DNA from: Paramecium sonneborni | Taxonomy: Eukaryota; Ciliophora; Oligohymenophorea; Peniculida; Parameciidae | Direction of reading: 5' to 3' | Assembly: GCA_905182985.1 (NCBI GenBank) | Contig: CAJJDN010000053.1 | Span: forward strand, 300,555 to 364,554 | Length of the DNA: 64,000 nucleotides | In this document: in pieces, positions 24,251-37,560 of the stretch | How the letters are laid out: each line of letters starts with the position of its first letter | Position numbering within the stretch: the stretch's first letter is position 1 | The notes under the pieces: model-generated | Database searches by the model: none | What the model saw: only the letters and a program-made list of their open reading frames with translations | Told to the model about the DNA's origin: nothing | Position numbers and translations under genes: made by a program

Positions 24251-26030
24251 TCAAATTTATGATTTGATATTTATTTTCGTTTTTAAAATAGAATTGAAAA
24301 TTCTTTATATTTTTAACTTATCTTGAACATAATTTTTGATTTTATTCTATTTTTTTCCATTCATGCTCTCTATAAATCGATAATATTCAATAAAAGGTGT
24401 AATTTAAATTTAATGTGTTGGATATTATATTTTTTCAATTGCTTCACATTGCTCTGATTTATGGAAAGAAGTCATTTCTAATATTTTATACATATATTAA
24501 CAAGCTTTTTCGAGCATTTAAATTTCATTACTTACAACTAACTAAGTCATTTTTGGAATAATTAATTAAACATGTTACTTTCTTTTATGCAGCCATTATT
24601 AAGTTGTATTAACTATAATCTCTACTGGCTAAAATAAAATTTAAGTAACTATTATGATAATTAAACATAACACAAAAAATAAAATTATTAAGGAAGATAT
24701 TTAAACAAGAGTTTCGTTAATTAAATTTTACTGTAATTTTGTATGAAAAGAGCTTGTAAAGGTAACATATTCTTCACTACTCAGCAACCTATTTAATGTA
24801 TTTTATATTATTAATTACATAATTAGATACATTTTATATTCGGTTAAATTTTCAATACTAACTATCATTTCTTATTAAGTAACTGAATTAAATCTACATT
24901 TTAATGTAGTTCTAAGATTGAAGGTTAGACATGATGAAATCCCATCTTTATTTTTAATTTCATTCCAATCTGTTAAATTAAATCCAGTGTAAGATTCATT
25001 ATATATAAAAAGTGGTAGATAATTAGCTTGAACTGTAAAAGGATGCATAATTAAAGTACCATCTTCTGACACTAAATAAATTAATTAAAATCCTGTTTCG
25101 TTATTTGATAAATATTAAACTAATTTAGAGCCTAAAAACGTTGAAGAAACTCCACCAACAAATTTTACATTTTCATCCACTATCGGTAAAGTCATTGACA
25201 ATCCAATTGTTTAATATGTAAATACTTTTTTATTATCAATTACTAATTACATAAATAAGGAGCAGTAAATTTTAATGTATATTAATCATACTAAGTAGTA
25301 TTATAATATGTTTGCTTTAAAGTTTTGTACCAATCTCTCTTTTCTGGAGCATAAGTATAAATACCTTTTCCTCTATTAACACAAGGATATAAATTATTTA
25401 TCTTTTATAGTTCAATATAAGAATATATATTTGATTACATAATTAATGATCCTTAGTATAACATTTATCCATAAGCTTAGATCTGCTCTTAAAGTTTAAT
25501 ACCTATCCTTTATTCTTCAGTCAAAGGTGAATTATATGCAGAAGTATTGGAATAGCACATAAATGAGTTTGATATATTTGATCCATATTCATTCAGAATT
25601 CTAAGAGGATCAGGAATTTAAATTATTCCTTCATAATCCATTTAAAATCTTTTATCAATTTAAAGAGAGCTTTTAACTACTTCATTTTTGGTTCTTAAAT
25701 ACAATCTATGAAATGAAATTAAGGCATTCCCATCTATTATTAAAAATATGATTCATTACTTAAAGCAAATATTTAATAGAAATAAGATTTATAGTTATTT
25801 AACATAAATGATATTCGTATTTTAGATTGAGTATCATATAATTTATCAGACTCATCCAAAAATAAGCTATTTAAAATATACTAATGTGCCAAATTCCATA
25901 TAGCAAATATTGCAACAATTAGCAAAACTAAAATGGCTACAATTATTATGAATTAATTTCGTAGTCTTAAATTAGGTAGGCAGTATTGTACTAATCTTAA
26001 GAAATGGCTTAATTAATCCCTTTTTTTCAT
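24251..26030 (-). CDS. Two-transmembrane Cache-domain receptor-like protein
   Basis: The gene encodes 575 residues with introns 25734-25759 and 25225-25250. After a short basic N-terminus there is a transmembrane helix (FIIIVAILVLLIVAIFAIW, about residues 30-50). A large extracytoplasmic region follows with GKGIYTYAPEKRDWYKTL, the R-x-W-Y signature of dCache sensor domains, and SEDGTLIMHP, also typical. A second transmembrane helix (LIILFFVLCLIIIIVTQIL, about 425-445) leads to a ~130-residue cytosolic helical tail with no kinase or cyclase domain. Cache domains bind small extracellular ligands (known); the ligand here is unknown. The start ATG is 26028-26030 and the stop TGA is 24251-24253. 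Confidence 0.85.
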
Positions 26031-27560
26031 TTTTATAATAATAAAATTACACTGTAATTATTAGTCTAAAATACTTTACTAATTGAGTGATAAGATTAAC
26101 TATAATTGCAATCATTTATAAAATTAAGATGGCAACTGTCTAAAACTATCATATATTATTATTATTCAAAGAACAATATTTAAGATAAATAAAAATAAAA
26201 CAATTATTATTATAAAGAAATGAAGCATGAAACTATTAAATGATTAAAATGCTTAAATAGATATTATAGATTAAAATGTAATACGATTAATGCGCAATTA
26301 TATTTTATTTTGTTCAATCTATTTATAAGTATTATGGCATATTTGAATATGGATTAAAAAGTATGATATAGTATTAATTAATTGTTTATCATTACTTAAA
26401 TTGTACTCTATATTATTTGGAAGTATACCTTAATTTTAAATATGTATTACTTTTTTACTTNTACCTTTTCCTCTATTAACACAAGGATATAAATTATTTA
26501 TCTTTTATAGTTCAATATAAGAATATATATTTGATTACATAATTAATGATCCTTAGTATAACATTTATCCATAAGCTTAGATCTGCTCTTAAAGTTTAAT
26601 ACCTATCCTTTATTCTTCAGTCAAAGGTGAATTATATGCAGAAGTATTGGAATAGCACATAAATGAGTTTGATATATTTGATCCATATTCATTCAGAATT
26701 CTAAGAGGATCAGGAATTTAAATTATTCCTTCATAATCCATTTAAAATCTTTTATCAATTTAAAGAGAGCTTTTAACTACTTCATTTTTGGTTCTTAAAT
26801 ACAATCTATGAAATGAAATTAAGGCATTCCCATCTATTATTAAAAATATGATTCATTACTTAAAGCAAATATTTAATAGAAATAAGATTTATAGTTATTT
26901 AACATAAATGATATTCGTATTTTAGATTGAGTATCATATAATTTATCAGACTCATCCAAAAATAAGCTATTTAAAATATACTAATGTGCCAAATTCCATA
27001 TAGCAAATATTGCAACAATTAGCAAAACTAAAATGGCTACAATTATTATGAATTAATTTCGTAGTCTTAAATTAGGTAGGCAGTATTGTACTAATCTTAA
27101 GAAATGGCTTAATTAATCCCTTTTTTTCATTTTTATAATAATAAAATTACACTGTAATTATTAGTCTAAAATACTTTACTAATTGAGTGATAAGATTAAC
27201 TATAATTGCAATCATTTATAAAATTAAGATGGCAACTGTCTAAAACTATCATATATTATTATTATTCAAAGAACAATATTTAAGATAAATAAAAATAAAA
27301 CAATTATTATTATAAAGAAATGAAGCATGAAACTATTAAATGATTAAAATGCTTAAATAGATATTATAGATTAAAATGTAATACGATTAATGCGCAATTA
27401 TATTTTATTTTGTTCAATCTATTTATAAGTATTATGGCATATTTGAATATGGATTAAAAAGTATGATATAGTATTAATTAATTGTTTATCATTACTTAAA
27501 TTGTACTCTATATTATTTGGAAGTATACCTTAATTTTAAATATGTATTACTTTTTTACTT
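25362..27560. repeat. Assembly duplication across a single N at 26461
   Basis: 25362-26460 and 26462-27560 are the same 1,099 nt at offset 1,100, including intergenic DNA upstream of the Cache gene. This is an unmerged contig overlap. The intergenic part (26031-26460 and its copy 27131-27560) contains no recognisable gene beyond short open frames. Confidence 0.93.
26462..27130 (-). CDS. Duplicate 5' fragment of the Cache receptor gene (assembly artefact)
   Basis: This repeats the first ~215 codons of the gene above at offset +1,100, with the intron at 26834-26859. It is broken at the single N (26461). It should be discarded when counting genes. Confidence 0.88.
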
Positions 27561-28320
27561 TCTTTTAATTTACTATGCTCTAGGAAATGTAAAACATGCA
27601 AATTATTGTTCTTATCAGAGGATTTCTATTGCTTTACTCCTGTCCAGCTATAATAATTGAAGTAGTTGTTTTAATTATGTAATCTAATAGTATGACTACA
27701 AATATTAATATGATGGAATAAAATGGATTAATAGAGAAATAAATAATATATTAATAATAAATCAACAATTTTTTATAGGATGAAAACAAAATAAATTTAA
27801 TGTTAATAATCATTTAACATTAAATATATGGATTCATGATTTATAATTTTTTTGGATTATTATTTGATTACTAAACAATAATGATTTTAAATTTAAACTA
27901 TAGATCTCCATTTTCATTTATATTACTCCAAAATAAACTTTAATTAATAGAATTTCTGATGAAGAATAATAACCAAAAAAAGATGAAGAAAAATTTTAAG
28001 AAATTAAATCTTTCAAAATAATAATCAAATTTAAAATTCGATAACAATAATAAGCTATTGATAAACAACTCTTAATTATTTTTGTAAAAAGATAACTAGT
28101 CAATAAATGTTTGAAAAACATGTTTAAAATTCAAAAGTTTAACAATGGTTCTAAAATTATTACAAATATTACAGTCATAAATTCCTCATTAAATGAATCC
28201 TTCAATAGTTTTAGAGGAAAAGGGAATTAATCAATAACTATTTTGATTTAATTATAAGTATATGTGTTTTATAAAAATAAGTTTATAACAGATTTATTTA
28301 TTATCTTATCTGTTAATTTT
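27561..28320. other. Gene-poor stretch, no supported feature
   Basis: About 760 nt with only short frames on both strands. Scattered Gln/Lys-rich pieces on the plus strand near 27950-28080 could be remains of coding DNA, but stops and frame changes are frequent and no domain is visible. Confidence 0.4.
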
Positions 28321-28898
28321 ATGTCGTCTGCCAATCTATTAAATCATAAAAGTGTATTAAGAGAGAAAACTCTAAACTTTTTAAATGTTCCAATAGCTGA
28401 CTACTTAGTATAAAAAGTAATTATTGTATCTAGACTCAATAAAAACCTATTACAGAGGATTCCTAATATAAAGCTTTTTAAAGAAATCTTTAACTTTAAA
28501 AATAAATTCTAAATGAATAAGATGATGTTCATTAGTATTAAACTGAAATATTTACAAAATCTGTTAAATAAGAAAGAGTACCAATAATTGTCAATCGTCC
28601 ATCAGTCTAGCATTTTAGACCAACTTTACCAAATGATTATGCTATTCCTAATAGAAAATCTGAAACAATTATTAAATAAATATCTAGAATAGAAGATGAT
28701 TTGGATCAATTAGCTTAAATCTTCTATCAACGTAAAATTTTGATGAAAACACTTAATGCTTTAGAATAACATGCTGAAAGAAAAAATATAAAAATTGCCG
28801 ATGAACATAGATAAATTTAAATCTTTAAAGCTTTCTTTTTATAATTACAAAAGAAATAAATGATCTAAAAATTTAAGAAAAGTCTCAAGCAAAAATGA
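28321..28898 (+). CDS. Hypothetical charged helical protein
   Basis: The gene encodes 183 residues with one 26-nt intron (28408-28433). The start is MSSANLLNHKSVLREKTLNF. The sequence is basic and Gln-rich, and predicted helical over the last 90 residues (SRIEDDLDQLAQIFYQRKIL and beyond), ending in KKSLKQK before TGA 28896-28898. No domain is recognised. The exact frame match across the intron and protein-like composition support a real gene. Confidence 0.65.
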
Positions 28899-29602
28899 AT
28901 TACTTTACATTTTGATTTTATCAATATATATGCACTTTTTCTATAAACCTAAATACAATAATAAGACTTTATTTATAAAATAGAATTTCTTTAAAAATAA
29001 CAATATTGGCTAATATTTTTTGATTATCTCAAATTATCAAAAGGATTTCAAATTGTCAAATGATGTAAACTATTAATTTATTTAAAACAATATTATTAAA
29101 TCTATACCATTTGATACAATCATTAATATGAACTAAACTGTAAAAAGCATTTCAAGTTTTTAATCATAATGGATACTTGAAAAATTGTTAACATTATTAT
29201 TAATAGATTCATATATAAGTTAATTTCAACCATAAATACTTTAATATTGTTTTAGAGTAATCAAAACTAAATAAATATTAATTTTTATTGTATATAGAGT
29301 ATATTATTAAAAAATGAACATGATATTCTATTTAATAGAATTAAAAAAATAAAAGCTACTCAATTCTGACTGTAAATTATAAGTTTAATGGCCTTATAAG
29401 CTTAAATATAATATTCAATTTAAAAAAAATATAATTATTTTACTTTAAAGTTGATTTAAAATGTAGAACTTTCATAGATTCAATCGAATAAAGATTGTTA
29501 ACTAACATTATGTTGATTCAATATTATATAAAGTATTATAAATTGTAAATTTTAATGTATTGGTTTTAATAAAAGTAATTAAGCTAAAAATCAATAATAT
29601 TA
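28899..29602. other. Intergenic, nothing seen
   Basis: Between convergent stops, about 700 nt of very AT-rich DNA with only short open frames on both strands. No RNA gene, repeat or coding domain was recognised. Confidence 0.5.
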
Positions 29603-30031
29603 TCATTTCTTTTATTAAAGGATTTTTTAAACATTAATTATAGCATCTTATCTAAACTAAAAATTGACATTCATTAATTCCTTAGGCAAACTTTCTTCCT
29701 CATCTTAACTATCTATTTCATCATCTAATCTGAATGATTTTATCTTTCTAATTGAAGTAAGCTTTGTTTTATATATTACGGAATTGCTTTTTAAATTCAA
29801 GCTTTTAAATTTCCCAGTTATTGAATTTTTAGTTGTAAACATAGAATAACTTTCTAAGAATTATTTTCTATAAATTTATGAGTTATCAACGCTTTAATCA
29901 CTTTCTACATTTTCTGAATCAGTTGAAAATTTCATCACTAATCTTTTCTTCTTCTAAATCTTTATTGATCTTATTTCTTAAATACTTGGCTCTACTTCAA
30001 CTTAACAATTTAAACCTTATGGGTCTTTCAT
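29603..30031 (-). CDS. Hypothetical small protein
   Basis: An intronless frame of 143 codons from ATG (30029-30031) to TGA (29603-29605). The product is 142 residues, Ser/Lys/Gln-rich, with a basic middle (KSLNLKSNSVIYKTKLTSIRK) and an acidic patch (DDEIDSQDEEESLP) near the C-terminus. Low complexity and likely disordered. No family is recognised. Codon use resembles the neighbouring genes. Confidence 0.6.
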
Positions 30032-31148
30032 TTTTACTTATTTATAAATTTATATTAAAATCTGATTTTAGGTTTCTATATTTATTTTTAAGTTTCAAAA
30101 TTAAAAATCTTTGAACTATTTTAATGCTTATATCAAATATGTCGATTCGATTAATAATTATTTATAAACTATTCTCTATTTTTAAATTTATTAGGAAACA
30201 AAAAAACACTAATGAAAATCATTTATTTGTACTATATTCTTCTATCAACTTCTTAATCTTTACAATTCTCTACTACATATTATATTCTTGATTTAAGTAT
30301 CATTTCTTTCATTAAATGAATTTATTAATTTTAAATCAACAAATTATTCAGGTAACTAAGAATCTTAGAGTAACTAAATTTTGATCTAGAAATATTATCA
30401 ATCAATAACTTTGTATAATAACGTTAAATCATATGTGATAGGATAAGAAAACCATAATTTTTATTAAAAATATATTTTAAAACCTAAAATATTTCTTTTG
30501 TATTTCTATAAAACACTTTGACAGCGAATAAAAAACTGTTAAATTTAGTACAAATAAATAAATCTTATGTTTTGTTTTAACTGAAGAATCTAATTTAAAA
30601 GGTTTTAATTTAATTTAGCTGCATTTAATTAAAAAATGTCTCTTTCATTTTTAACATAAATATTATCTAAATTAAATTAACTTTATTAAATAATTTATTT
30701 GAAAAGAAAAATAGAAGATTGAAAATATTAGTTATTGATGAACTTAATTATTGAATATTAATATATATAACTATAATCACTAAGAGTTAAATATTTTATT
30801 TTTTAAATCAATTTTTAAAATTTTTAGAAAGTCTTATTATCATATTTAATTCTAAATTTATTAAATTTTAAGTGAAGATTTTTTTGCAAAGGCACTAGAA
30901 GATTTATTAATGATTATTATTAGAAAATGAAATTGTAAAATTATTAGCTTATGATATGAGAAGATAATAAATTAGATTAAATATTATGATTCTAAAAAAG
31001 TATTATAATAAGTTATTAATTTTATTAATTTAATCATGAAACCTAAGATAAAGTAAATAAAGAGGAACATAATTGAAAGCAATAATAGAAATAATATATA
31101 AGTATATAAATTAATTATGAGGTTCCTTTTTTTAATTAATGTCCTAAT
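30032..31148. other. Gene-poor stretch with a possible broken secreted-protein ORF
   Basis: Near 30200 a plus-strand ATG gives a signal-peptide-like start (MKIIYLYYILLSTSQS). A further ~70 codons in a different frame (30310-30520) read like protein (FINFKSTNYSGNQESQSN) and end in TGA. No GT...AG pair of intron size connects them, so this may be a decayed gene. The remaining DNA to 31148 shows nothing. Confidence 0.3.
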
Positions 31149-32247
31149 ATGGATGGAGAATATGGTAATGAGAATAGAATGAAAAAAGTTGTTGCATATT
31201 TGTATTTAAGAGAAAACTGTTCTGATATTAAATAATGTAGATCTTTCAGTCAGAAAAGAATAATTAGGTATGGTTAATCAGAAGAAGCAATAAATTAGAA
31301 GTATGTTAAAGTCCATTCTAAAAAATCGGATATAATAGGAAATAAAAAAAAAGAAGTAACACATTAAGATTGGAAAGGAAGTTTGGAAGATCTAAAAATT
31401 GATTAACTTTATGAAAACTAATTAGATAAGCATTTTAAAACAAAGGAATTATAATTTGATTATTAAGATAAAATAGAATTCATGAATTAATATATATAAG
31501 AAATAAATGAAATGCATGCAAGTTAAAATAAAATAGAATCAATCAAAAGTATAAGAGCATTACATAAGTAAAATAGAAATGACCTTAAATCATATGTAAA
31601 ATATAAAGGATAAAGATTTTTTGAAATATTACCTCTTTTAAAAAAAAGAAATTCAACTGTAATTGAAGAATTAAAATGTTTTAAGCCTATTTGCAATTTA
31701 GAATTAAAATAAAAAGAGAAATACTCAGATGAATTATTTAAACATTTAAACAAAAAACAAGATTTTAAATAAGATAATGATTAAAAATAATCTAATATTG
31801 ATTATTAGGATTTGCTTAAACGCTCACCAACTTTAAGAAGAACTTTTAGTCAATAAGATGTTTTAATATCAGAAGCTACAAATTTCAATAAAAATAATTA
31901 TTTGTTTGAGATTAAGAATACAAATGAATAAGAAGAATAAATTAAAGCTTATACTATAAGTAATGAAGAAGTTAAAGATAAGTCGAATTTCTAATAAGAT
32001 CTTAAATAATATGTTTCTAAACATCTTAATACAAGTGGTTCTGGTGAAATTTCTGCATTTAATATTTCATAAATGTAGTAGGTAATAATTTATTAAATAT
32101 GAGAGTTAATTAAATGAGAAATTAAAGGAATTAAAAAGGATGAATAAAAAGCTTAAATTCAATACGTTTAGAACGCATACTGAATCACCAAAAATAAAGA
32201 ATTCTGTATTTTAGACAACAGCTACATCTTATTAATTTAAATTTTGA
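31149..32247 (+). CDS. Hypothetical charged protein
   Basis: The gene encodes 358 residues with one 22-nt intron (32082-32103). The protein is rich in Lys, Asn, Gln and Glu. A coiled-coil-prone middle and a Ser/Arg patch (LLKRSPTLRRTFSQQD) around residue 230 could be phosphorylated. The C-terminal exon (LNEKLKELKRMNKKLKF) is a short coiled coil. No enzymatic motif is seen. It is followed after 25 nt by another coiled-coil gene on the same strand. Confidence 0.65.
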
Positions 32248-32272
32248 TGATTAATTATTATTTTTTTCAGTT

Positions 32273-32796
32273 ATGAATTAAGTAGAAAATTTGCTTAAAC
32301 CATCTATGATTAATAAAAAATCTTAAGTATATGATAATAACTCTAATACAGACTATTTTAATTAATGGGAATCAAAATTATAATTATAAGAAACACAAGT
32401 ATCTTATATAATAATATTTAAGTATAGTTAATATAAAAAGAAAAGAAATTGAAGGAAAAAGAGAATTAATTATCTTAAAAGGAAGACCTATTGATAAAAA
32501 AAGAGTTAGATTTAAATTAAAAAATGATGAAATATTCTGCAATATTAGAGTAAATAATTGCATAGAAATCAATGAAATCAAATCCATAATTATTAACATT
32601 AAACTCAAATGATAAATCATATAGAAATTAGAATTTAAATGAATACTAAGATCGAGTTATAAATTTATTGAACACAATTAGAAGTAATAGTTAAAAATAA
32701 TAATAATTAATTCATTAACAATCTTATTTTGGAAGTACTATAGAATTAACAGAAGATAAATTTAGTAAGAGTTCAAGAGGCTTTTAATGGATATGA
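32273..32796 (+). CDS. Small coiled-coil protein
   Basis: The gene encodes 164 residues with one 29-nt intron (32399-32427). Residues 35-75 form a clear heptad coiled coil (LQETQLIQKEKKLKEKENQL), followed by a Gln/Ser/Asn-rich tail. The intron uses the second AG; the earlier AG at 32422 would run into TGA. No family is recognised. It converges with the TPR-like gene, 67 nt between stops. Confidence 0.62.
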
Positions 32797-32863
32797 CAAT
32801 AACTAAATAATTTCAATATAAATAATTATAAACAAAAACACTAAAAAGAATGATAAGTTGTGT

Positions 32864-35022
32864 TCATTTTCTTTTTTAATTATAATTTGATTTTCCATTT
32901 AGTAATTGTTGCAAAGTTTCCATTTTCATAGGAAATTCTATTATAATAATTATTATATAAATACATGATTCAATTTCTGATTTATGTATAGGTTATGGAG
33001 TTTTATTTTAAAGGATTGAAGTCAGAGGTTTACATTTAACTTAAGATTTACCAGGAGATTATTCTGGAGATCTTTCTCCTTTTTTAGGAGAGTGATTTTT
33101 TATAAAATTTTATCTATCTACTCTAGAACTTTCAAGTAAGAATGATTTCATTAATCCTTTATTATTTTATTATGTTAGAGGTGTTTATTTAAATAAATAA
33201 TTAAAGGATGTTTTTGCTGATTTATATGGTTATAATTGAATAGGGAGACCTTCTTGAATTTTTAACATCTTTTCATTAACTCTTTCACAACTATTATTTG
33301 TTGAAGCATTTAAAAATTAAAATTTTTATTTTGGAGAAATATTAGAAGGTTTTTATAATCGTCGTTTATTACGAATTATTTAATCAAGCATATTGGCCTA
33401 AATCTTAAGATTATCTATAATATTTCTATTATTTTTAAATGATTGTTAACTTTAAAATGAATTGATTAAATTTCCAGTAGGAGAAGAATCATTTAATTTC
33501 TGTTCAGTAATATTCTATATAAGTACTTAATTTTCTCTTTATGTTTAAATTTAAATTAATTTAAGTTTTTATAATTTTAATTCTTTATAATTAATTTCTG
33601 ATACCATGGAAGTAATTGATTCTTCTTAAATAGTATCTAAATTAGAATTATAATGTTTATGATAGGTTGTAATGAGATGATTAATATATTAAGAAGAACA
33701 AGTAATATGTTTACATGCAATTTCTACAGATTTAAGATGATATAACTCACTTAATTTAAATTCTTCAGTATTAATTTCTTTAATTCCTTATTATTTTGCT
33801 TTTTCTAATTCTATAAATCTTAATTCAGTTGCAATAGTAAAGTATGAGATAGATAATTAAATAATTTTTTCTAATAATAATCTTTTAGAAATCTCATATA
33901 ACATTTCACCTTATTAAGTAAACTCATTATAAATAAGTGGTGTCATATGCATAATAAAACTAACATTAAATGATTAGATCCATTCTTCAACATTTTAAAC
34001 TCCTAAGATTGAACGATAATCCTCCTCTCTATATGATAATTTTAATTCTTGACGAATATGTTTTTCATTATTTTATGGATTGTTTTTCCAAAAATATAAT
34101 GATTTTTTAGCTTCTCTTAAAATCAATTATTCATCATTTGACATATTATCTAAATCTTAATATTTTAACATATCTAGTAAGATATCCTTACCAGAATTGA
34201 TTACTAATCGACTAAATTCAACTTCATCTTTCATTTAGAATTTATTATTTTTTTATTTAGATTTATTATTCAAACTAGAATTATTTGTAATAATAGCAGA
34301 TTCTAAAGATCCATTTTTATTCAACCAATCTTTACAAAATTATGATGCTAATTTAAATACTTCTCTCATAGTTTCTGCTGCTTTTCTAGCTGATTATAAT
34401 GCTAATTTATGTCTAATTATTTCATTTTATCTTACTTTCCTAATTAACTTAGTATAGCAGTCTATTACAAAGAAGCTCTTGCAAGAAAAGATTTCTTTTT
34501 TACTTATGTTGCATCACTTTCTTATTCTTATATTATTGTATTCTCATTTATATCTTCTTCTTTCCTACCCTCATCCAAATTATAAATTACTCCAGTCAAA
34601 TATTTTGAACATTTATCTAAAATCCATTAACTTTTTAATATATTGCATAATTTATATATACCATTAATAAGTACATGCTTAATTATAAAGTATAACTATT
34701 ATCAAATCTTTATCAATTTGTTTACCACAACTTGTTGCATACTAGTATTATATTATTTAACTATTTTACTTCTAACATTTATTCAGATTATTAAAGTAAT
34801 TTCATTGCTTCTTAATATTTTTATAATTTTATTTTTAGAATTCCTTATTCATTAAGTTAATTTATTTATTGCATGAATTATTCTAATCTATACCACTCAT
34901 TCAAAAATACCTTAATCTTCATATAATTCCTTTAAACCATTTTATTAAATTACTTCATTCTCTTCTTCTTCTTCTTACTACTCTTCTTCTTATTCATATT
35001 ACTCTAAATTTTTTGTAGACAT
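32864..35022 (-). CDS. TPR-like helical protein
   Basis: The gene encodes 673 residues after removal of introns 34883-34910, 34742-34769, 34631-34661, 34413-34435 and 32938-32964. The first ~40 residues are Glu/Gln-rich. Residues 45-180 contain TPR-style helix pairs (GILKIKLQKYQEAMKLLQQSE and, later, ILSQLGKHKLALQSARKAAE). The middle is helical without a recognised domain. The last ~180 residues are Ser/Pro/Lys-rich (ESPKKGERSPEQSPGKS-like), likely disordered. TPR arrays mediate protein binding (known). Start is ATG 35020-35022. Confidence 0.7.
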
Positions 35023-35100
35023 TCTATTCAAAATATATCAATAACTTAATTTTATTATAAAATATTTATCTAAAAACAAAATATTTAATTATTATAGATT

Positions 35101-36385
35101 TCACTAATCAATTTTCTATTATTTTATTGATTCATAACATTCCTATAAATCTAAATAAAATTAATGTTGAACTTCTTTCAAACATTCAATTTATTACTCT
35201 TTAAATAAATTTATATCATCAAGAAAATTAAAATTTAATTATTCTACTTTCTATCTGTTACTACTGATTTACATTTTCAGTTCATCTATTTAAGATCGGT
35301 AATTTGGATTATTAATTAATTGAGTATCTTTATTTATTTAATCTTTTAAGTCTCTATTTAATATTATTAATTTAATTGCTTAATCATAATCTTTAATACT
35401 TGCTTCCATTCTGTAAATATATTTTTATCGTAATTTTATTTCATAAGTTTCATAAATTTTTATTATAGTTTTTAATGTTATAAATTCCTTTATCCCTTAA
35501 CATTCATTCACTACTATTATACATAAACATTACTGAATAAGTCACAACTATTTTATAATGATCTAGCTTATATTTGCAATTTCTATACAATCTTCTAAAG
35601 ATCTTATGTTATCATTTCAGTACTCAATTTATTTAATTCTAAATCTTTCTTAACTTTTTAATAATAGAATTTATAATTTACACTCTTCAAATTATTTATC
35701 ATTTTCATCAGGAATTCTAGGTATTATTTATACTGAATTATAATTGTACACTTTTGTAAACATATTTTTAAATTATATCCCTGTATTTATAAACTTATTT
35801 ATCATTGATTAAGATTCTTTCATACTATCAACATAATGTTCAAAATTATCATATTCCTAAAGTTTATTTAATTAATTTGTTACACTAAGTTCTTTACTAA
35901 AAAATCTTTCTATACAATCCATAGATTACAATTTCTTATGACTTAATACTTTTTACATAAAATAAACAAATTCTAATTTTCTATATCATTATAAAAGGTA
36001 AGGATACCTTTTATCTTTATCATAAACAGTTTATTTTTCAGGGAGACTGGGAATTATTCTTCCAATTTATTTATTTTACAATTCATTTTATAACCAAAAG
36101 AAATGTGTATATCTATTAGTTTTTGAATTTAATTATACCTTCTGAAAAAATCATGAGATTATTTAAGACCTGTTGATAAATCAATTTTAGTGATTGTAAA
36201 TTTATATTTAACTATTTCCTTTCCTCTTTACTTTTGAATATGAAATAATACATTTAAGTTGTTTCAATTTCAATTCCAACACATTTGATTTCATATTAGA
36301 TACGAATTTCCTCAACTTTATCACCTCCTTTTATAACATCTTATATTGCTTAAGAGGTTATAACATGATCATAATTTTATTTCAT
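35101..36385 (-). CDS. Sorting nexin (PX domain plus BAR-like helical region)
   Basis: The gene encodes 380 residues after removal of six introns: 36226-36251, 36113-36138, 35981-36007, 35603-35623, 35567-35588 and 35514-35533. The PX domain spans about residues 20-150: FRRYTHFFWLQNELQ is the conserved R-R-Y-x-x-F motif that binds PI3P, and GRIIPSLPEK is the PX proline loop. The remaining ~220 residues are long amphipathic helices compatible with a SNX-BAR dimer (EYDNFEHYVDSMKESQSMIN). Such proteins shape endosomal tubules in retrograde sorting (known). The start ATG follows an in-frame TGA and lies 27 nt downstream of the previous gene's stop. Stop is TGA 35101-35103. Confidence 0.88.
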
Positions 36386-36412
36386 TTAAATTATTTTATA
36401 GAAATTTTATTA

Positions 36413-37103
36413 TCAAGTGAAAAATTTCTTCTTTAGATGAGATTAGGCAAACACTTATTTAAAATTGATTTTTTAATTTTGACAAATGGCAATGTTTTTA
36501 AAAAAATTATTAGCAAAAGTGAAGTTACAATCATCATCTTTTGGGAGACTGTCATTAATTTTTGGTAATTTTGTACGTTTATTGTAATTTTGAGAAACAG
36601 ATTACTTAACTTCAATTAACTTAGGTTTAAAAGCATCCTATTAGCTTTAAGGTTAATTATGAGATCTTGAATTTTTGTTCAAATCATTGAAATCTAATCG
36701 GGTTTTAATCTTTTGAGATCTTGTCAAGGTTTCAATTATCTTTTATTTTTGGTTTAACGATTTTTTTAAGTTCTCATTCTCTCTTATAATTAATTATATC
36801 TAATCGATTGGAGATTCATTTAATATTTCAGTCGAAACTCTATATGACTTCAAAGCTCTTAATTATGGAGAAGGAGAATGACTAATTTATATACAGCAAT
36901 ACTTTGAATCATTATCATTTGTAGAAGGACTGATAAGAGCTTACTTATGAACTCGCGTTGTTTCAGCAGGTAATGGACCTTAGATTATAAAGACATTATT
37001 TACCTAATTATAGTCTAAAAGTAAATGGTTTTGGTTTAAAAAGCCGAGAGTTCAACTAATTTAAAACACCAAAAGATTTAGAATGATGTTAATCCATAAT
37101 CAT
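36413..37103 (-). CDS. Hypothetical protein, disordered with a short coiled coil
   Basis: The gene encodes 221 residues with one 25-nt intron (36979-37003). The N-terminal 90 residues are Ser/Pro/Gln-rich. A short coiled coil follows (IRENENLKKSLNQKQKIIETL), and the C-terminal half is basic and low complexity. No domain is recognised. It ends in TGA 36413-36415, only 27 nt before the sorting-nexin start on the same strand. A joint transcript or a fused gene is conceivable, but the in-frame TGA argues for two genes. Confidence 0.65.
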
Positions 37104-37132
37104 TATATAAATAATTATATTTGAATCATTCN

Positions 37133-37533
37133 ATCATTATAAAAGGTAAGGATACCTTTTATCTTTATCATAAACAGTTTATTTTTCAGGGAGACTGGGA
37201 ATTATTCTTCCAATTTATTTATTTTACAATTCATTTTATAACCAAAAGAAATGTGTATATCTATTAGTTTTTGAATTTAATTATACCTTCTGAAAAAATC
37301 ATGAGATTATTTAAGACCTGTTGATAAATCAATTTTAGTGATTGTAAATTTATATTTAACTATTTCCTTTCCTCTTTACTTTTGAATATGAAATAATACA
37401 TTTAAGTTGTTTCAATTTCAATTCCAACACATTTGATTTCATATTAGATACGAATTTCCTCAACTTTATCACCTCCTTTTATAACATCTTATATTGCTTA
37501 AGAGGTTATAACATGATCATAATTTTATTTCAT
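37133..37533 (-). CDS. Duplicate 5' fragment of the sorting nexin gene (assembly artefact)
   Basis: Repeats the start of the sorting nexin, including most of the PX domain, at offset +1,148, and is truncated at the single N (37132). Confidence 0.88.
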
Positions 37534-37560
37534 TTAAATTATTTTATAGAAATTTTATTA

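Noticed and set aside
34479..34855. Hydrophobic plus-strand ORFs
   Set aside because: They are antisense to the TPR-like gene and span its introns.
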